This document shows positions 18,943-30,442 of a stretch of DNA of 64,000 nt, piece by piece. Under the pieces are notes generated by a model. The model was given only the letters and a program-made list of their open reading frames with translations. It was not told the DNA's origin and searched no databases. The position numbers and the translations under genes were made by a program. The stretch's first letter is position 1, and each line of letters begins with the position of its first letter. Where the stretch lies: assembly GCA_026075535.2 (NCBI GenBank), contig AP026543.1, forward strand, positions 6,820,001 through 6,884,000, given 5' to 3'. The stretch is from Tricholoma matsutake (taxonomy: Eukaryota > Basidiomycota > Agaricomycetes > Agaricales > Tricholomataceae).

Positions 18943-20800
18943 ACTTGTTATAACCACTATAAATAGTGGTAAACATTCCTGCTCGACGTTGGTAGCAACG
19001 TCGAGACTGCAATTTCGGTCCGATTTTCGATCGGATTTCACCATCACGAACGCTCTTGGCGTCTCCAGGCGTAGCCTGATTTGCTAAGGGATCCATCCAT
19101 CCGATCTCCAGGGATGCCTCGGGCACTGTTTCTGACAGTGTCTGCTATTCGTCTCGTTCTCCTGGGCTTCAAGGATCCTGGATAGGTGAGTGTTGTCAAT
19201 GAAAGAGTAGTCTGGGTCCCTTTGGGGTCTCAGAGTGGGTGTGGGATGCCTACTTCAACACTCGCCCAAGTTGTCGCATTCGTTTAGTTGGGGGAGGTCT
19301 AGCTTAGGAGGAGGGACATTCTCACTGGACTGCTGGTTGCCTGGGAGGCTTCCAGCCTCCATGCTTTGTGAGTTTCTACTACTAGAGACATGCTACACTG
19401 ACTACCCATTGGAATACACCATCCTTAAAAGGGGCTGGGTGATGGTGCCCCCTGACAGCTAGGTCGACACTCTGGTGGCCGCTACTCACCACCAACTCTC
19501 TACCTCCGGCACTCACACCCTTCAGGTGTTCAAAACTGGGTTCAATTGTCCCTCCCAATCGGCAGCAGGATGTGTGGCCTGCCTGCCCCCTCGGAGCATT
19601 TGGAGGATGCATCGGGTGGATCTGAAACTGAGGTAAGGGACCATCTGCTATCGATTCCACGCTACGTATCTTGACTTCTACTGTCATCTACTCGTGCTAA
19701 CTCACTCTCTATGCCTAAATGGCAAACCAGAGACCATCCATCTCACCAGGGTCTACACAACCCCTCCCTGTTCATGGGTGACATCTTTGACGATGATGCC
19801 CAAGACTACGACACCCAGTTTGCACAGAACGAACTGGAGGTAGCAGCTGCCCTAGGCAGTTTGAGATCTATGGGTTGGGGGGGACCTCCCCGACCCTGAC
19901 GATTATGAGGACTTTCTTGCTATACAGGAGGCCCTCACTTATGCTGCACACTGCATATTTCGATCATAGCATCATATACCAGTACTAACTTGCTCTTAAT
20001 GCCCAAATGGACAACCAGAGATGATCGTTCCAACGATCCTATGCCTCCGGCAGCTGTCCCAGCTTCCTATGTGGCGATGCCAATAGCTCCAGCAGAGCTT
20101 CAATCTGGGGAACCCTCATCCCCAGTACAGTGCCATTGTCGTTACAGATGGCCATGCCCTTACTAGTGTGGGGCATTCTGCTCCACACCCATCACCGCCA
20201 GTTTGCTGGCTGCTGTTGGGTTGGTGACAAGTGTCGCTGCCCTTTATGTTCTCCCCACTGTGGGGGGGAAACTGCTATCGAGTGCATGTGCTTGCAGCAC
20301 ATTTGCTCGAGGGGGGCCTCGGCCCCCTACTTACAGCGGTCACAGTGAATAACCAGGTGAACAACCACCCGCCTTGTTACTGTCACTCGTGCACAACACG
20401 GTGATGGTCCACCTCATTTGTCTGGGGTGGTCAACCCTTGTTGGCTGGAAATATGCAGACAGTTATTCCTCCCGCAAGGGGGGATTTACAGTGAATTGAC
20501 ACTGCTGTGCCTGGTCGGACTTCGGTCAGACATGTGGCTGGGGGACCGTTTGCTCCAGCAGGCAATCTAATGGCTAACTTTGGGAGGGGGGGGCTCCCCC
20601 TCCAGATTATTGCCTTTTCTGGCTGAGAGGCCAATGTCTGTGGCACTGCCCACCTAAAGTGGCTAAAACAGGGACCTGGGTGGGAGATGGGCGAGGGGAA
20701 CACATAGATATAGTAGTACCCTAGTTTGTACCCTGCTCTGTGGACTGCATTCGAGCCCTGCGTTATAAATTGTTGACCCAAAAAAAAAAAAAAAAAAAAA
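18943..20800 (+). mobile_element. E2: retroposon copy, internal deletion
   Basis: Same 5' start and 3' end as E1, ending in 21 A residues (20780-20800). The ORF remnant (19711-19899) starts MPKWQTRDH and reaches FDDDAQDYDTQF. There is no target duplication: the left flank is repeat F and the right flank is D2 gag, so flanking DNA was rearranged after or during insertion. Confidence 0.75.
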
Positions 20801-20839
20801 TTGGCTGTATCCTGAGGGTTGCAAACTATTTTTCCAAGT

Positions 20840-21751
20840 CCATAGACTCGGGAATGACAGTGGATGCATGGGCTTTTGTGGCTTTGGATTTTGGGCAGTT
20901 TCCTGCTACGTGCCCTTCCTCACTGCAGTAGAGACAAAGTCATTCTCTCATGCAACGTTCTCATTCCTCCCCAGTAAGCTTGCTGTTCTTCCCCAACTTA
21001 TCAGAGATGGATGACTTGGGCTTGTCCTGGGAAGTGTTCTTTGTCATGGAAGACTGCTGGTTGGAGGTGTTACCGCAGGCAGAGTTTGAAGATGCTTGGT
21101 TTGTCGATGGGGAAGGGCTTTTTGAAGAGTCCTTCTGACTAGAGTTAGTGATGTTACTGGAGTTCTTTGTTTCAAAATGGGATTTGTCTTCTTGCATCCA
21201 GTAGATGTCATCGCTGTCCTGTGCTTTCAAGTGCAGTTCTGCGAGAGTATTGGGTTTACCACCCTGGAGAACTTCTATGCAAAGCCAGAGCGGAAGACCG
21301 CAGAAATAGCGGTTGCAAAGGGCTGCTTCATTCCAGTTGACCCTAGAAGCTAATTCCCAGAAGTCAACATCATATTTCATGATATGACCACCTTTCTTCA
21401 TTGCTAAATCAGAGAGAGCTTTTTCCGCATCTCCGACTGGGTCGTGCGGACCAAAGTTGCTTTCCAGCTTGGCAAGGAAAGCTTTGTAGTCCCACATCCA
21501 GTGTGCAGAATCTGTCGGATCATTCAGACCAGGCTCAAACCAACTGAGAGCTGATCCCTTAAGATAAGAAAGGATGAATATGATCTTTTTCTCATCAGAG
21601 GAAAATATGTGCAGACGGTCGCAGAAATGAAGATTGCAGGAGACTAAGAAGTCTGTAAGTTTCTTCGGATTGGCACCATCGAAAGTGTCGGGGTCGCAAA
21701 CTTTGATTTTTTCGGTCTTGGGTGTGGTATTCTGATGAAGGGTGCGGATAC
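20840..21751 (-). pseudogene. D2 gag, C-terminal part
   Basis: Element-sense frame from TLHQNTTPKTEKIKVCDPDT through LHIFSSDEKKIIFILSYLKG, SALSWFEPGLND and WDYKAFLAKLESNFG, the capsid helices of this family. It ends with a Ser/Asn-rich stretch and KLTGEE-TGA-ERCMRE-TGA before a CCHC knuckle at about 20905-20950. Both TGAs are also present in element D, so they predate the copies or arose at the same CpGs. Gag would end E-K-TAG near 20847. Confidence 0.8.
21734..21751. repeat. E3 target-site duplication, left copy
   Basis: GATGAAGGGTGCGGATAC, matching 23586-23602 apart from one missing A and one CG-to-CA change. Confidence 0.85.
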
Positions 21752-23585
21752 TTTTTTTTTTTTTTTTTTTTTTTTTTTGGGTCAACAATTTATAATGCGG
21801 GGCTCGATCACAGTCCGCAGAGCAGGGTACAAACTTGGGTACTACTCTATCTATGCGTTCCCCTCGCCCATCTCCCACCCAGGTCCCCGTTTTAGCCACT
21901 TTAGGCGGGCAGTGCCACAGACGTTGGCCTCTCAGCCAGGAAAGAATCTGGAGGGGGAGCCCCCCTCCTGAAGCTAGCCATTAGATCGTCAGCTGGTGCA
22001 AAGCAGTCCCCCAGCCACATATCCAACCAAAGTCAGATCAGGCACAGCCATGTTAATTCACTGTAAATCCCCCCTTGCAGGAGGAATAACCATCCGCATA
22101 CTCCCAGCCAATGAGGATTGACCACCCCAGACAAATGAGGTGGACCATCACCATGTAATGCATGCATGACAGTAATGTGGCGGCTGGTTGTTCACCTGGT
22201 TATTCACTGGAACCGTCGTAGGCAGGGGGCCAAGGCCCCCCTCAAGCAAATGTGCTGCAAGCACATGCACTCGATAGCAGTTTCCCCCCCGCAGCGGGGA
22301 GAACGTAAAGGGCAGCGACATTTGTCACCAACCTGACAGCAGCCAGTGGACTGGCGGTGATGGGTGTGGAGCAGAATGCCCCACACGAGTAATGGCACGG
22401 CCATCTGTGATGATGACGGCACTGTACTGGGAATGAGGGTTCCCCAGATTGAAGCTCTGCTAGAGCTGTTGGCATCGCCACACAGGAAGCTGGGACAGCT
22501 GCCGGAGGCGTAGGATTGTTGGAACGATCGTCTCTGGTTGTCTGTTTGGGCATCAGGAGCAAGTTAGTACTGGTATATGATGCTAGTGATCAAAATACGG
22601 AGCGTGCAGTGTAAGCGAGGGCCTCCTGCCTAGCAAGAGAGTCCTCATAGTCATCAGGGTCAGGGAGGTCCTCCCCAGCCCACAGATCTCAAACTGCCTA
22701 GGGCAGCTGCTACCTCCAGTCCGTTCTGTGAGAACTGGGTGTCATAGTCTTGGGCATCATCACCAATGATGTCACCCGTAATCAAGGTGGGGTCGTGAAG
22801 GCCCCAGCATGTGGTTTGGTGTCTGTTCAGCCGTTTGGGCATTGAGAGTGAGTTAGCACAGGTAAATGTTGATAACAGTCAAAGTACATAGCGTAAGATC
22901 GATAACAGATGGCCCCTTGTCTCAGTTCCAGGTCCACCCGATACAGCCTCCAAACGCTCTGAGGGGGCAAACAGGCCGTGCATCCTGTTGCCTGGTGGGA
23001 GAAGATTGAACCCGGGTCATAACACCCCAGAGGAGTGAGCACCGGAGGTGAGGAGTCGGTGGTGAAATGCAGCCACCAGAGCATCGACCTAGCTATCAGG
23101 GGGCACTGTCACCCGGCCCCTTTTAGCGACGGTGTATTCCAACAGGTAGTCAGTGTAGCTTGTCCCTAGTAGTAGTGACTCACATAGCATGGAGGTTGGA
23201 AGCCCCAGAGACAACCAGCAGTCCAGTAACGATGTCCCTCCCCCTGAGCCAGACCTCCCCCAACTAAACGAGTGCGTCGACTTGGGCGAGCATTGAAGCA
23301 GGCATCCCACACCCACTCTAAGCCCCCATAGGGACCTAGACTACTCTTTCATAGACACCACTCACCTAGCCAGGATCCTCGAAGCACAGGGGAATGAGAC
23401 GAATAGCAGCCATTGTCAAAAACAATGACTGGGGCATCCCCGGGGATCGGATGGACAGATCTCTTAGCAAATCAGGCCAGGCCTGGAGACGCCGAGAGCG
23501 TTCGTGATGGTGAAATCCGATCGAAAATTGGACCAAAATTGGAGTGTTTACCACTGTTTATGGTGGTTGTAACAAGTCAAGGAGC
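21752..23585 (-). mobile_element. E3: retroposon copy inside D2 gag
   Basis: Begins on plus with 27 T residues (21752-21778; its poly(A) tail on minus), then GGGTCAACAATTTATAA, the reverse complement of the E1/E2 3' end. Its 5' end (…CTTGACTTGTTACAACC in element sense) abuts 23586. A 17-18-bp duplication flanks it. The ORF remnant is at 22660-22842 (MPKRLNRHQ...DYDTQFSQ). This copy proves mobility: it splits gag codons that are contiguous in element D. Confidence 0.85.
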
Positions 23586-24068
23586 GATGAGGGTGCAGAT
23601 ACTCTCCAAGAGGTTGTAAAGGACATCTATGAACCTATCCCCTGGGTCAGGGTTTTCCCCCGTGGGAGGTTGATCCTCAGGATCATTGGAATCAGGGTCA
23701 CCCCCAGGGCCGTCAGGACCACTAGGGTCATCAGGTCCACCAGGGGGTCTGTCCTCTAGACCAGGATCTTCCAACCCGAAGGGTTCAGGCTGGTTGATGC
23801 CTCCTAGGTACTCAAGGGGAGTTCTTGATCGAAAACCTTCTGGGTTGCCAGAAGGTTGCGGGGCACGGGTGGACATGAGGTTGGCACTGATTGAGGGAGC
23901 TCCTGAGCCAATTTGTTGAAAGATGTTTGAGGGTCTGGAAGACACTCCAAAAGTAGTGGCGGGTCGAGGGTCGGAAAGGGTGGATTGCTGGATTGCAGAG
24001 ATCCCTGGAATAGTACTGGCGCATTGGGAGTTTCTTGTTGTGCGCTGGTGGGTGTCGGTAGGGGTCAT
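23586..24068 (-). pseudogene. D2 gag, N-terminal part
   Basis: ATG at 24066-24068: MTPTDTHQRTTRNSQCAST, then a Ser/Pro/Gly-rich region with GGPDDPSGPDGPGGDPDSND and VLYNLLESICTL, where E3 cuts in. Element D has the same protein from 57348. Disordered, acidic Gag N-terminus. No internal stop in this copy, whereas D has TGA at 57429-57431 where this copy has CAA. Confidence 0.8.
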
Positions 24069-24108
24069 AGAGAGGAAATGGACAAGTGAAGTGTGAGTTT
24101 GTATATAC

Positions 24109-24814
24109 TGTTAAGAACTGATCCTAGAGGCCACTTCGGAATCCGACCGGACACTGCGGGTGATGATAGTGGGAGATTGTCGGGTTGATGCAGATTCTGC
24201 GGGAGGGGGAACAGAAAGGCCTTGGCTTCAGCTTGTAAGAAGCTGCACCCTTCACCTCGTCTGGTGTCCTAATTTCAAATCGAGGGTTTAGAGGTAGGAG
24301 TGGGAAAGTGCGGGTAAATGCGGGGAGGAGTACGGAGGGACTTAGGTTGAGTTCAGATGAGACTAGAACTTCAGAGGGAGACTAGAGGTTGAGTCGAATG
24401 TAGTTCAGACTCTTAGAGGACAGGGGTTGGAGTGGAAGGAGGTTTTAGATTGGCAGGGTAAAGTTGAGTCTATGTCGATATATGAACTGAGGAATACAAG
24501 GCGAAACTAACTAAGCTTAAATACTGTAGTCCAGAATACTGCAGAACAGGAACAAAGACTGTGGCAGTGTCTCAACTGCATAGATAAATTACCTATGGGA
24601 GCCACACAGGAATCTGTAGTTGAATTTGCAATAGAGATGGCAGCCTTGGAAAGGCAGCCGTGGATGCTGTACAAGGCGGCCTGATGCACAGCAGCATGGG
24701 CAGTGCAAGGCAGCGGGGAATGAAATCGGGAGGCATAGACAAAAGTCATGTTTGACATGCAGGAAAGAGTCAGATGGATGCGAGTTCCAATCGGGCGAGG
24801 AACAGTTCTTGACA
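24109..24814 (-). repeat. D2 5' LTR (706 bp)
   Basis: Plus strand TGTTAAGAACTG...CAGTTCTTGACA, a 12-bp near-perfect terminal inverted repeat. Matches 56625-57307. The self-primer segment is at 24478-24488 and the partner just inside the LTR (24097-24107) has decayed. Confidence 0.9.
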
Positions 24815-25849
24815 GTAGACATAGATTAATCCTGACACTGGCTGGAAAGCAACTGTTGCTTGTGTGGCAGTCAGCTAATTCTGAACTGTATCTCTCAGGG
24901 CCGGAAAAGGTAAAGGTGGCACTGGTCATCCACATAGCTCTTAAAAGACTTGTATACTAATTGCAGCCGCTGTGCACTACAATATGGATAACAAATGCAG
25001 GAATGGTGACATGCTGTATGCTGTAGGAATGTGGGAGGATAAGGATATATGCAAAATCAGTACATTGCAGTGACCAGCACTGGTAGTGATAAAGTCACTG
25101 GTGGTGATAAGCATCCAAGTGAAGAGCAAAGCAAATGACTGGTGCAGAATATATGCTAAAACAGTACATTGGAGTGACGGGCACCGGAGAAGACAACGTC
25201 GCGCCGATCATTCCCATAGCTCTTAGACTTGTACACTAATCACCGCTAGTGGTCACTGATAACAAAAAGCAATGACATGCTGTAAAAGTAAGAAACTATT
25301 GACCAATGGGTATCACAAACACCATGTACACTAATCGCCGCCAGCTGACCAGTGCAGAATATATGCTAAAACAGTACATTGGAGTTGTGGAACCCCATGA
25401 GCATGCGTATGGGCCCATCCTAACATAATACATGGAAATGGGCCCATACGAATGATACGCTCAATGGAATGATCGGGTGGGCCCATGACAGTAAAAGGAA
25501 AACAGTATGGGCCCACACGACTATAGTGTACAGGACTTGAATTACTGCTGTTATTACAAATCATAAAGAATATATCCTAAAACAGTACATTGTAGTGACC
25601 AGCACCAGTAGGGAGATACACAGGCACATAACAGAAGAGAACAATCATTAGTCGAAGATAGTAGTAATGTGCAATGAGAGTAGACATAGATTAATCCTGA
25701 CACCAGCCAGACAGCAACTGTCGCTTGTGTGGCAGTCAGCTATTTCCTAACAGGATGTCTTGGCACCAGAAAACATTAAGTCGGCGCCCGACATGGTGTA
25801 GTGATAATGTTACCAGGGGCAATAAGCATACAAGTTCAGAGCTAAGCAA
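24815..25849. repeat. Repeat F, copies 3-4, with 65-bp direct repeat
   Basis: No gene. TAGACATAGATTAATCCTGACAC and the next 45 bp occur at about 24816-24880 and again at 25680-25743. Between them lie F motifs, including the TGGGCCCA cluster at about 25411-25520 and CTAATCGCCGCCAGCTG-type elements. Confidence 0.7.
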
Positions 25850-25922
25850 ACAAATGTAAAGGCAGTCAGATCCTTCGGAAACTTCTACAGGAAGTTTATT
25901 GGACATTTTGCAGAGACAAGCA
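25850..25922 (+). repeat. Inverted stub of element B RT
   Basis: On plus it reads [24 protein letters not shown], the codons that should follow ...AGIQDWPT in the minus-strand RT ending at 25923. The segment immediately downstream in the element is therefore flipped, with a small deletion (LGF lost). Confidence 0.85.
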
Positions 25923-26955
25923 GAGTTGGCCAATCCTGTATACCTGCCAGTTTCGTGTTGTCCATGGCAATTTCGTTGGGTTGGATGATCAGACCCAAGA
26001 ATTCCACTTCGTGGACATCGAATTTGCATTTTTCTGGCTTCAGGTATAAGTCATTTTCTGCCAGTCTTTGCTGTACCCTCTTTGTCCTTTCCTGGTGTTC
26101 ATTCTGATCCTTGGAGAATATCAGGATGTCATCCATGTAAATCACGAGCCATCCTTCTCTGATCATATCACAGAATATCTCATTCATCATCGCCTGGAAG
26201 GTCGCCGGTGAGTTGCATAATCCGAAGAACATCACTGTTGGTTCAAACAGCCCCCGATTTGTCTTGAAGGCTGCCTTCCATTGATCTCCGTCCTTGATTC
26301 TGATGTTGTGATATCCCCATTGGATGTCCAATTTTGTAAACCATTTCGCCCCTCTCAGTTTGTCCAACAGGTCTCCTACCAGCGGTAGTGGGTAGGTATT
26401 CTTGATCGTTCTGTTGTTCAAATACCTGTAATCTTGGCAGGGTCATAGCGCATCCGAGTCCTTCTTCGCGACGAAGAAGAATGGCAATGCCATGGGCAAT
26501 TTTGATGGTCGAATGTATCCCTTCTGTAGGCTTTCATTGAGAAACTCGTCGAGTTTCTTTTGTTCTGCCAGTGACAATGGGTAAACCCTGCAATCCTTTG
26601 CCGTAAAGTCTGTTTTCAGTTCGATCACATGATCCCAGGGTCTTGATTCTGGGAATCTCTCCGATGCTTCCTTTTTGAATATCCATCAGTACTCCCTGTA
26701 CTGTTCGGGGAGTAGTTCATCGAGGGTCTTTTGTTTGGGGTCTCCTTCCTTCTTGTGTGTCAGGTGTTGTGAGACCGATGTTTTTGCCCTGATCCAGATA
26801 TTTTGTCCATAAGCATATCGCGGTGATCCTTTTGCCTTTACGATCCAAGAGATTGTCTTTGTCGTCTGAGAATATCTGTATCTTGGCTCGTCATACTCCT
26901 CTGTCAGCAGTGTCCTAGCTGGTTCAAATATTCCAATGACGGGTTCTCCTCGGAT
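25923..26955 (-). pseudogene. Element B reverse transcriptase (truncated)
   Basis: Reads [110 protein letters not shown] and [15 protein letters not shown], ending AGIQDWPT. The catalytic YMDD is intact. The TGA before PCQDYR corresponds to Trp in A and Gln in C. Confidence 0.88.
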
Positions 26956-27336
26956 GTAGGCGACCAGTAGCTTGTCGTCTTTGATCTTTAGTTCGGGTGT
27001 CTCTTTTGGTTGTTCCATTGCCTGTTTTGTTGCCTGTTCGTGGTTTGCCTGTCCTGGGTTTTCCTTCCCAGTGTCTTCTTTGTCTTGCAGCCCAATGGGT
27101 TCCATGTTCTGAAGAGTCGTGATCACGATCTCTTCATCATATATTTCTTCAATCGCCACCTTTCTTGTCTCGATGGGCATCTTGCTTCTTCTTGGTTCAG
27201 CATGGAGGGCTCCCCCCATTAATCTTGCCTTGGCGACGATTCTTTGGCAATCCATTCACCATTCTTCATTCGTCGGTTTCTCTTTCTTCAGGGTAATCTT
27301 TTCCCTCTGTTTCGTGACTATTCGGGCCAATGCCAG
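26956..27336 (-). pseudogene. Element B charged linker
   Basis: Lys/Glu-rich units: LALARIVTKQREKITLKK, NEEW-TGA-MDCQRIVAKARLMGG, then PIETRKVAIEEIYDEEIVI. Where A has TGA before IVAKERE, B has CGA (LARIVTK). Confidence 0.6.
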
Positions 27337-28070
27337 TCATCTTTCTTCTTTCTTGGCGGCCAGTTTCTCCAGTTCTCTGGTTGCCACCTTTTTCCATTGT
27401 GCTCGTTCTTCCTCGGCAGTCTTCTTCTTGAGGGTGAGCCTTTCTTGTCCTTTGGTGACAATCTTTTGGCACCATGCCTGTCGCTCTTCTTTTGTCATGT
27501 CTAGGGGGTCCTTCTTCTTTTCGGTTCCCCTCTGGTGCCATGACAAGTGTTCATCGTCAGTTTTCTTGGTCTGTACCCTACTGATAAGGGTTCTTCCTCT
27601 TCCATATGAGAATTCAGGATGGGTCTTGTCATTCATCCTGAATTGGAAGGTTCCAATTCTCCAGTTGATTACTGGATTGATTCTCCTGAGCCATGGCAAG
27701 CCCAAGATGACTGATTCCTTTCCCAGTCCTGCAATGAGGAAGGTCATTGGGAAGGTTCTTCCGTTGATCATCAGGAGTTTCCTGGCATAGTGGGAAATCT
27801 CCCCTTTCTTGTTTGGGGTTCCATCCACGTTCTTGACCTTGATCACCTTCTCCAGGGGGTGCAGCTCAAATCCGCTGCTCTCCACAAATTCATGACTCAT
27901 GAATATCCCTCCTGCTCCAGAGTCAAGTAGGGCTTTGGGTTTGATGGCTTTCCCTCTGCCTGCTCCTAGCACTTTGACATCTAAACGCATAGATTGATTC
28001 TTCAAAGTGGCTAGTAGTACAGAGCAGACAGAGAGTTTGGTGGTACCTGGCATTGAGGCAGGCCACCTCT
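27337..28070 (-). pseudogene. Element B protease and first linker units
   Basis: MPGTTKLSVCSVLLATLKNQ, ALLDSGAGGIFMSHEFVE, VKNVDGTPNKKGEI, VILGLPWLRRINPVINW, then EERQAWCQKIVTKGQERLTL and WKKVATRELEKLAAKKEER. Retropepsin with an intact DSG site. The frame stops at TGA near 27337. Confidence 0.88.
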
Positions 28071-29165
28071 TTAAAAACCCTCATCTTCTATCGCAGTGAG
28101 AGCTGCCCTCTTCTCCTCATTGTTGAGGTCCTTCACGATTGCTCGGATCTTCAAGTAGGCTTCTTTGCCCCTGTTCTTTGGGAAAGGCTGGTCCTCAGTC
28201 CTCTTTTCCCCTTTCTTGTGTTTGGACGCTCTGTGTCCAGTCTGATGGCACACAAAGCACTGTCCTTTTTTCATATGTTCGATCCTCTCCTGGTAGGAGA
28301 GCTGGTTGATCTCGAGTGGGGTCTCCTTTGCCTTGGAGTTTGGCAGCTTCCTTGTCAAAGCTTTCTGCAGTCTCCCTGTTATGGCCTTTGCTCTCCTCCA
28401 CTGTCCATCATACTTTGAGGCGGCATTGATCATCCCCTCCAGCGCTGTGGGGATCATCTCCATGTTAAAGATCCTCTCGAGGAGCTTGGGGTTTAACCCA
28501 TCCATGAAGAGTTTTATCAGGGCAGTATCGTCGTTGATTCCCACCTTCTCTCACAGGATTTGGAACTGCGCAATGTAGTCCTCCAGGTCCTGTCCCTGCT
28601 TCAGTGTCTTCATCTCAGTTCTGGCTCTGCCAACTTTGTCAATCGGCGTGAATGCTATCTTGAGTGCCACTTTGAAGGCTGACCATGCTCCTAGGTCTTC
28701 CTTCTCCACCCATGTCTGTGCCCAGGGCACCACGGTTCCTCCATTCATAAATGACAACACGAAGATGATTTTCTTTTCATCGGTGTCATAGATTCCGTGG
28801 TTCACTCTCAAATAGAGTTTTACTTCTTGTAAGAACTTTGCAGGTCTCGTTCGGTCCCTTGTGAAGTCAGAGGGGGTTCGGATTCTAATCTCCTTGGTCG
28901 ATGTGGTGGGTTTGGTAGACATGTTGGCGTTGTCATTGGATAGGGAGAATGGATCTCGTTCTGGGGTTTCTTCTTTATCGAAGGATCTAAAATCCTCTTC
29001 ATTGAGGTATTGGGGTTCTTTGTTACTGGTTCTCCTTGAGAACCACTTCTGTGCTGGTTCTGAGTATCGTACTAGTCGACCCTGGTATCTATACCATGGG
29101 GTTCATCCTGATGATGATGCTCCTGTTGGAGGTCTGTCTGGGCTTTGTCTGAAAGATGTTGTGTC
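28071..29165 (-). pseudogene. Element B gag
   Basis: EIRIRTPSDFTRDRTRPAKF, VNHGIYDTDEKKIIFVLSFM, QGQDLEDYIAQFQIL-TGA-EKVGIND (28551-28553; A has CGA at 10559-10561), KLFMDGLNPKLLERIFNMEM. The knuckle is C-F-V-C-H-Q-T-G-H-R-A-S-K-H. It ends EDEGF-TAA at 28071-28073, preceded by the GGGTTTT slip site (28074-28080). Unlike A it keeps the capsid frame intact through the A deletion site. The upstream frame runs to about 29165 with further opal codons. Confidence 0.85.
28074..28080 (-). promoter_or_regulatory. Putative -1 frameshift site, element B
   Basis: Element-sense GAG GGT TTT TAA AGA GG, identical to A. Confidence 0.7.
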
Positions 29166-29194
29166 TGCACCTAGGTAGGTGGACTTCGTAGATC

Positions 29195-29204
29195 AGCTTG
29201 ACCT
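29195..29204 (-). promoter_or_regulatory. Element B self-primer binding site
   Basis: Element-sense AGGTCAAGCT, complementary to AGCTTGACCT of the LTR (complement of 29500-29509). Confidence 0.75.
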
Positions 29205-29206
29205 TT

Positions 29207-29921
29207 TGTTAAGACTATAGGTCTTTAACTCAGCCTTGGCTTCGTATGTCGTAGTTGGATGCTTTCCAACTATATCGGTATTGCACTAGGAGGCTTTCCT
29301 AGTGTATCGGGCTTCTGGCCTTCACTTGGGTACTTCCTCAAGTCGTTACGGCTATCGGTACTCAGAGGCTTTCTGAGTAGACTGTTGGTTCATGTATCAC
29401 AGTTGGAGGCTTTCCAACTGTCGAGTCCGAGTTATCACAGCTAGGGGCTTCCTAAGCTGTCGAGTGTTCTTGGTTGAGTCTAAGACTGTTATTTGAATTA
29501 GGTCAAGCTAAGGAATACAGGCAGTATTACTGTAGCTTATATACAGTTCAGAGAATGTCTATCGTCCAATCAGAATATGAGATCCTTGTCAAGTAAATAT
29601 AGAAGGAACAATAGAACAGTAAGCCTCATGCCTAGCATGAGGCGTCCAATGTCACGGAGTGCTGCAGCACAGCATGTCAAAGAACAATAGCAAATAACCC
29701 TCATGCCAAGCATGAGGCGTCTGATGTCATGGATCCAATATCAAGGGTCCAATGTCAAGGAGTCCAATGTCACGGAGTCCGACATCACAGAATACTGCGG
29801 TGCAGCATGTCGATCGACAGGAGTCAGGTCAGGGGGTGTCTCCATCGGAAGTGAGTCATGTCGTGTCAGAAAGGAAAAATGAAGTGCCCGGTCTTGCGGG
29901 TCCAGATAACAAATTGTAACA
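29207..29921 (-). repeat. Element B 5' LTR (715 bp)
   Basis: TGTTAAGACTATAGG...AATTGTAACA, the same length as both LTRs of A. Differences from A are mostly CG versus TG or CA. Confidence 0.95.
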
Positions 29922-30442
29922 TGTTCAGGTTCACGCACTAAGGGGCTTCCTTAGTGGTTTCGAGTAAGTTCGTGAGTTGCAAGTTAAGGCTGTTAATTGC
30001 CTAGATCTAAACTAAGGACATCCCTACTATGAGTTGCAGTACTTATACTACAAGGGAGGTCCTTATCATCCAATCAGAAAGGTAGATGCATATCAAGTAA
30101 GAATAGAAACAATAGCCCTCATGCCTTGCATGAGGCATCTGATGTCACGGAGTGCTGCAGCGCAGCATGTCGATCATGAGAGTCCGACATCACGGACCTC
30201 ATGTCAAGAGGTTGTCATATCACAGCATGTGTGGGAGTAGGTTCAGGTGCATGGAGTCACCATGCGTCAAGGGTGCCTTCCTCGGGAAGGGGATCGAATG
30301 CATGCAGTCGGCATGCGTCATGCATGTGTCTGGTGTCAAGGTCATGCCCTAGGCATGAATCATGGAGTGCCTCCTGTCTGGAGGGGATCATCGGGCTGGT
30401 CAGGTCGGTCGGGTTCCATGAGTTACAAGGAAAATTGTAACA
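29922..30442 (-). repeat. Element C 3' LTR, truncated and internally deleted
   Basis: TGTTCAGGTTCACGCACTAAGG...AAATTGTAACA corresponds to 37163-37799 of the 5' LTR. About 115 bp between two GCTGCAGC.CAGCATGTC repeats is missing, consistent with recombination between those repeats. The first 145 bp is absent at the junction with B. Confidence 0.85.

Larger units (their letters stand above)
20801..24814 (-). mobile_element. D2: 5' part of a Gypsy element of family D
   Basis: Minus-strand copy of the element at 56625. It retains the 5' LTR (24109-24814) and gag (24068 down to about 20840), split by retroposon E3 (21752-23585). Pol and the 3' LTR are missing; the break is at the poly(A) of E2. 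Confidence 0.85.
25850..29921 (-). mobile_element. Element B: 5' half of a family A copy
   Basis: Minus strand. Retains the 5' LTR (29207-29921), gag, protease, linker and RT up to the thumb, then ends at about 25922. It closely resembles A. Its left edge carries a short inverted piece (25850-25922). The right LTR touches the truncated LTR of element C at 29921/29922. Confidence 0.9.

Noticed and set aside
21752..21778. T27 run as a terminator
   Set aside because: It is the poly(A) tail of the minus-strand retroposon E3, next to a target duplication.
27119..27790. 223-residue plus-strand ORF
   Set aside because: Antisense of protease and charged linker; Phe/Ser/Leu-rich composition follows from Glu/Lys codons on the other strand.
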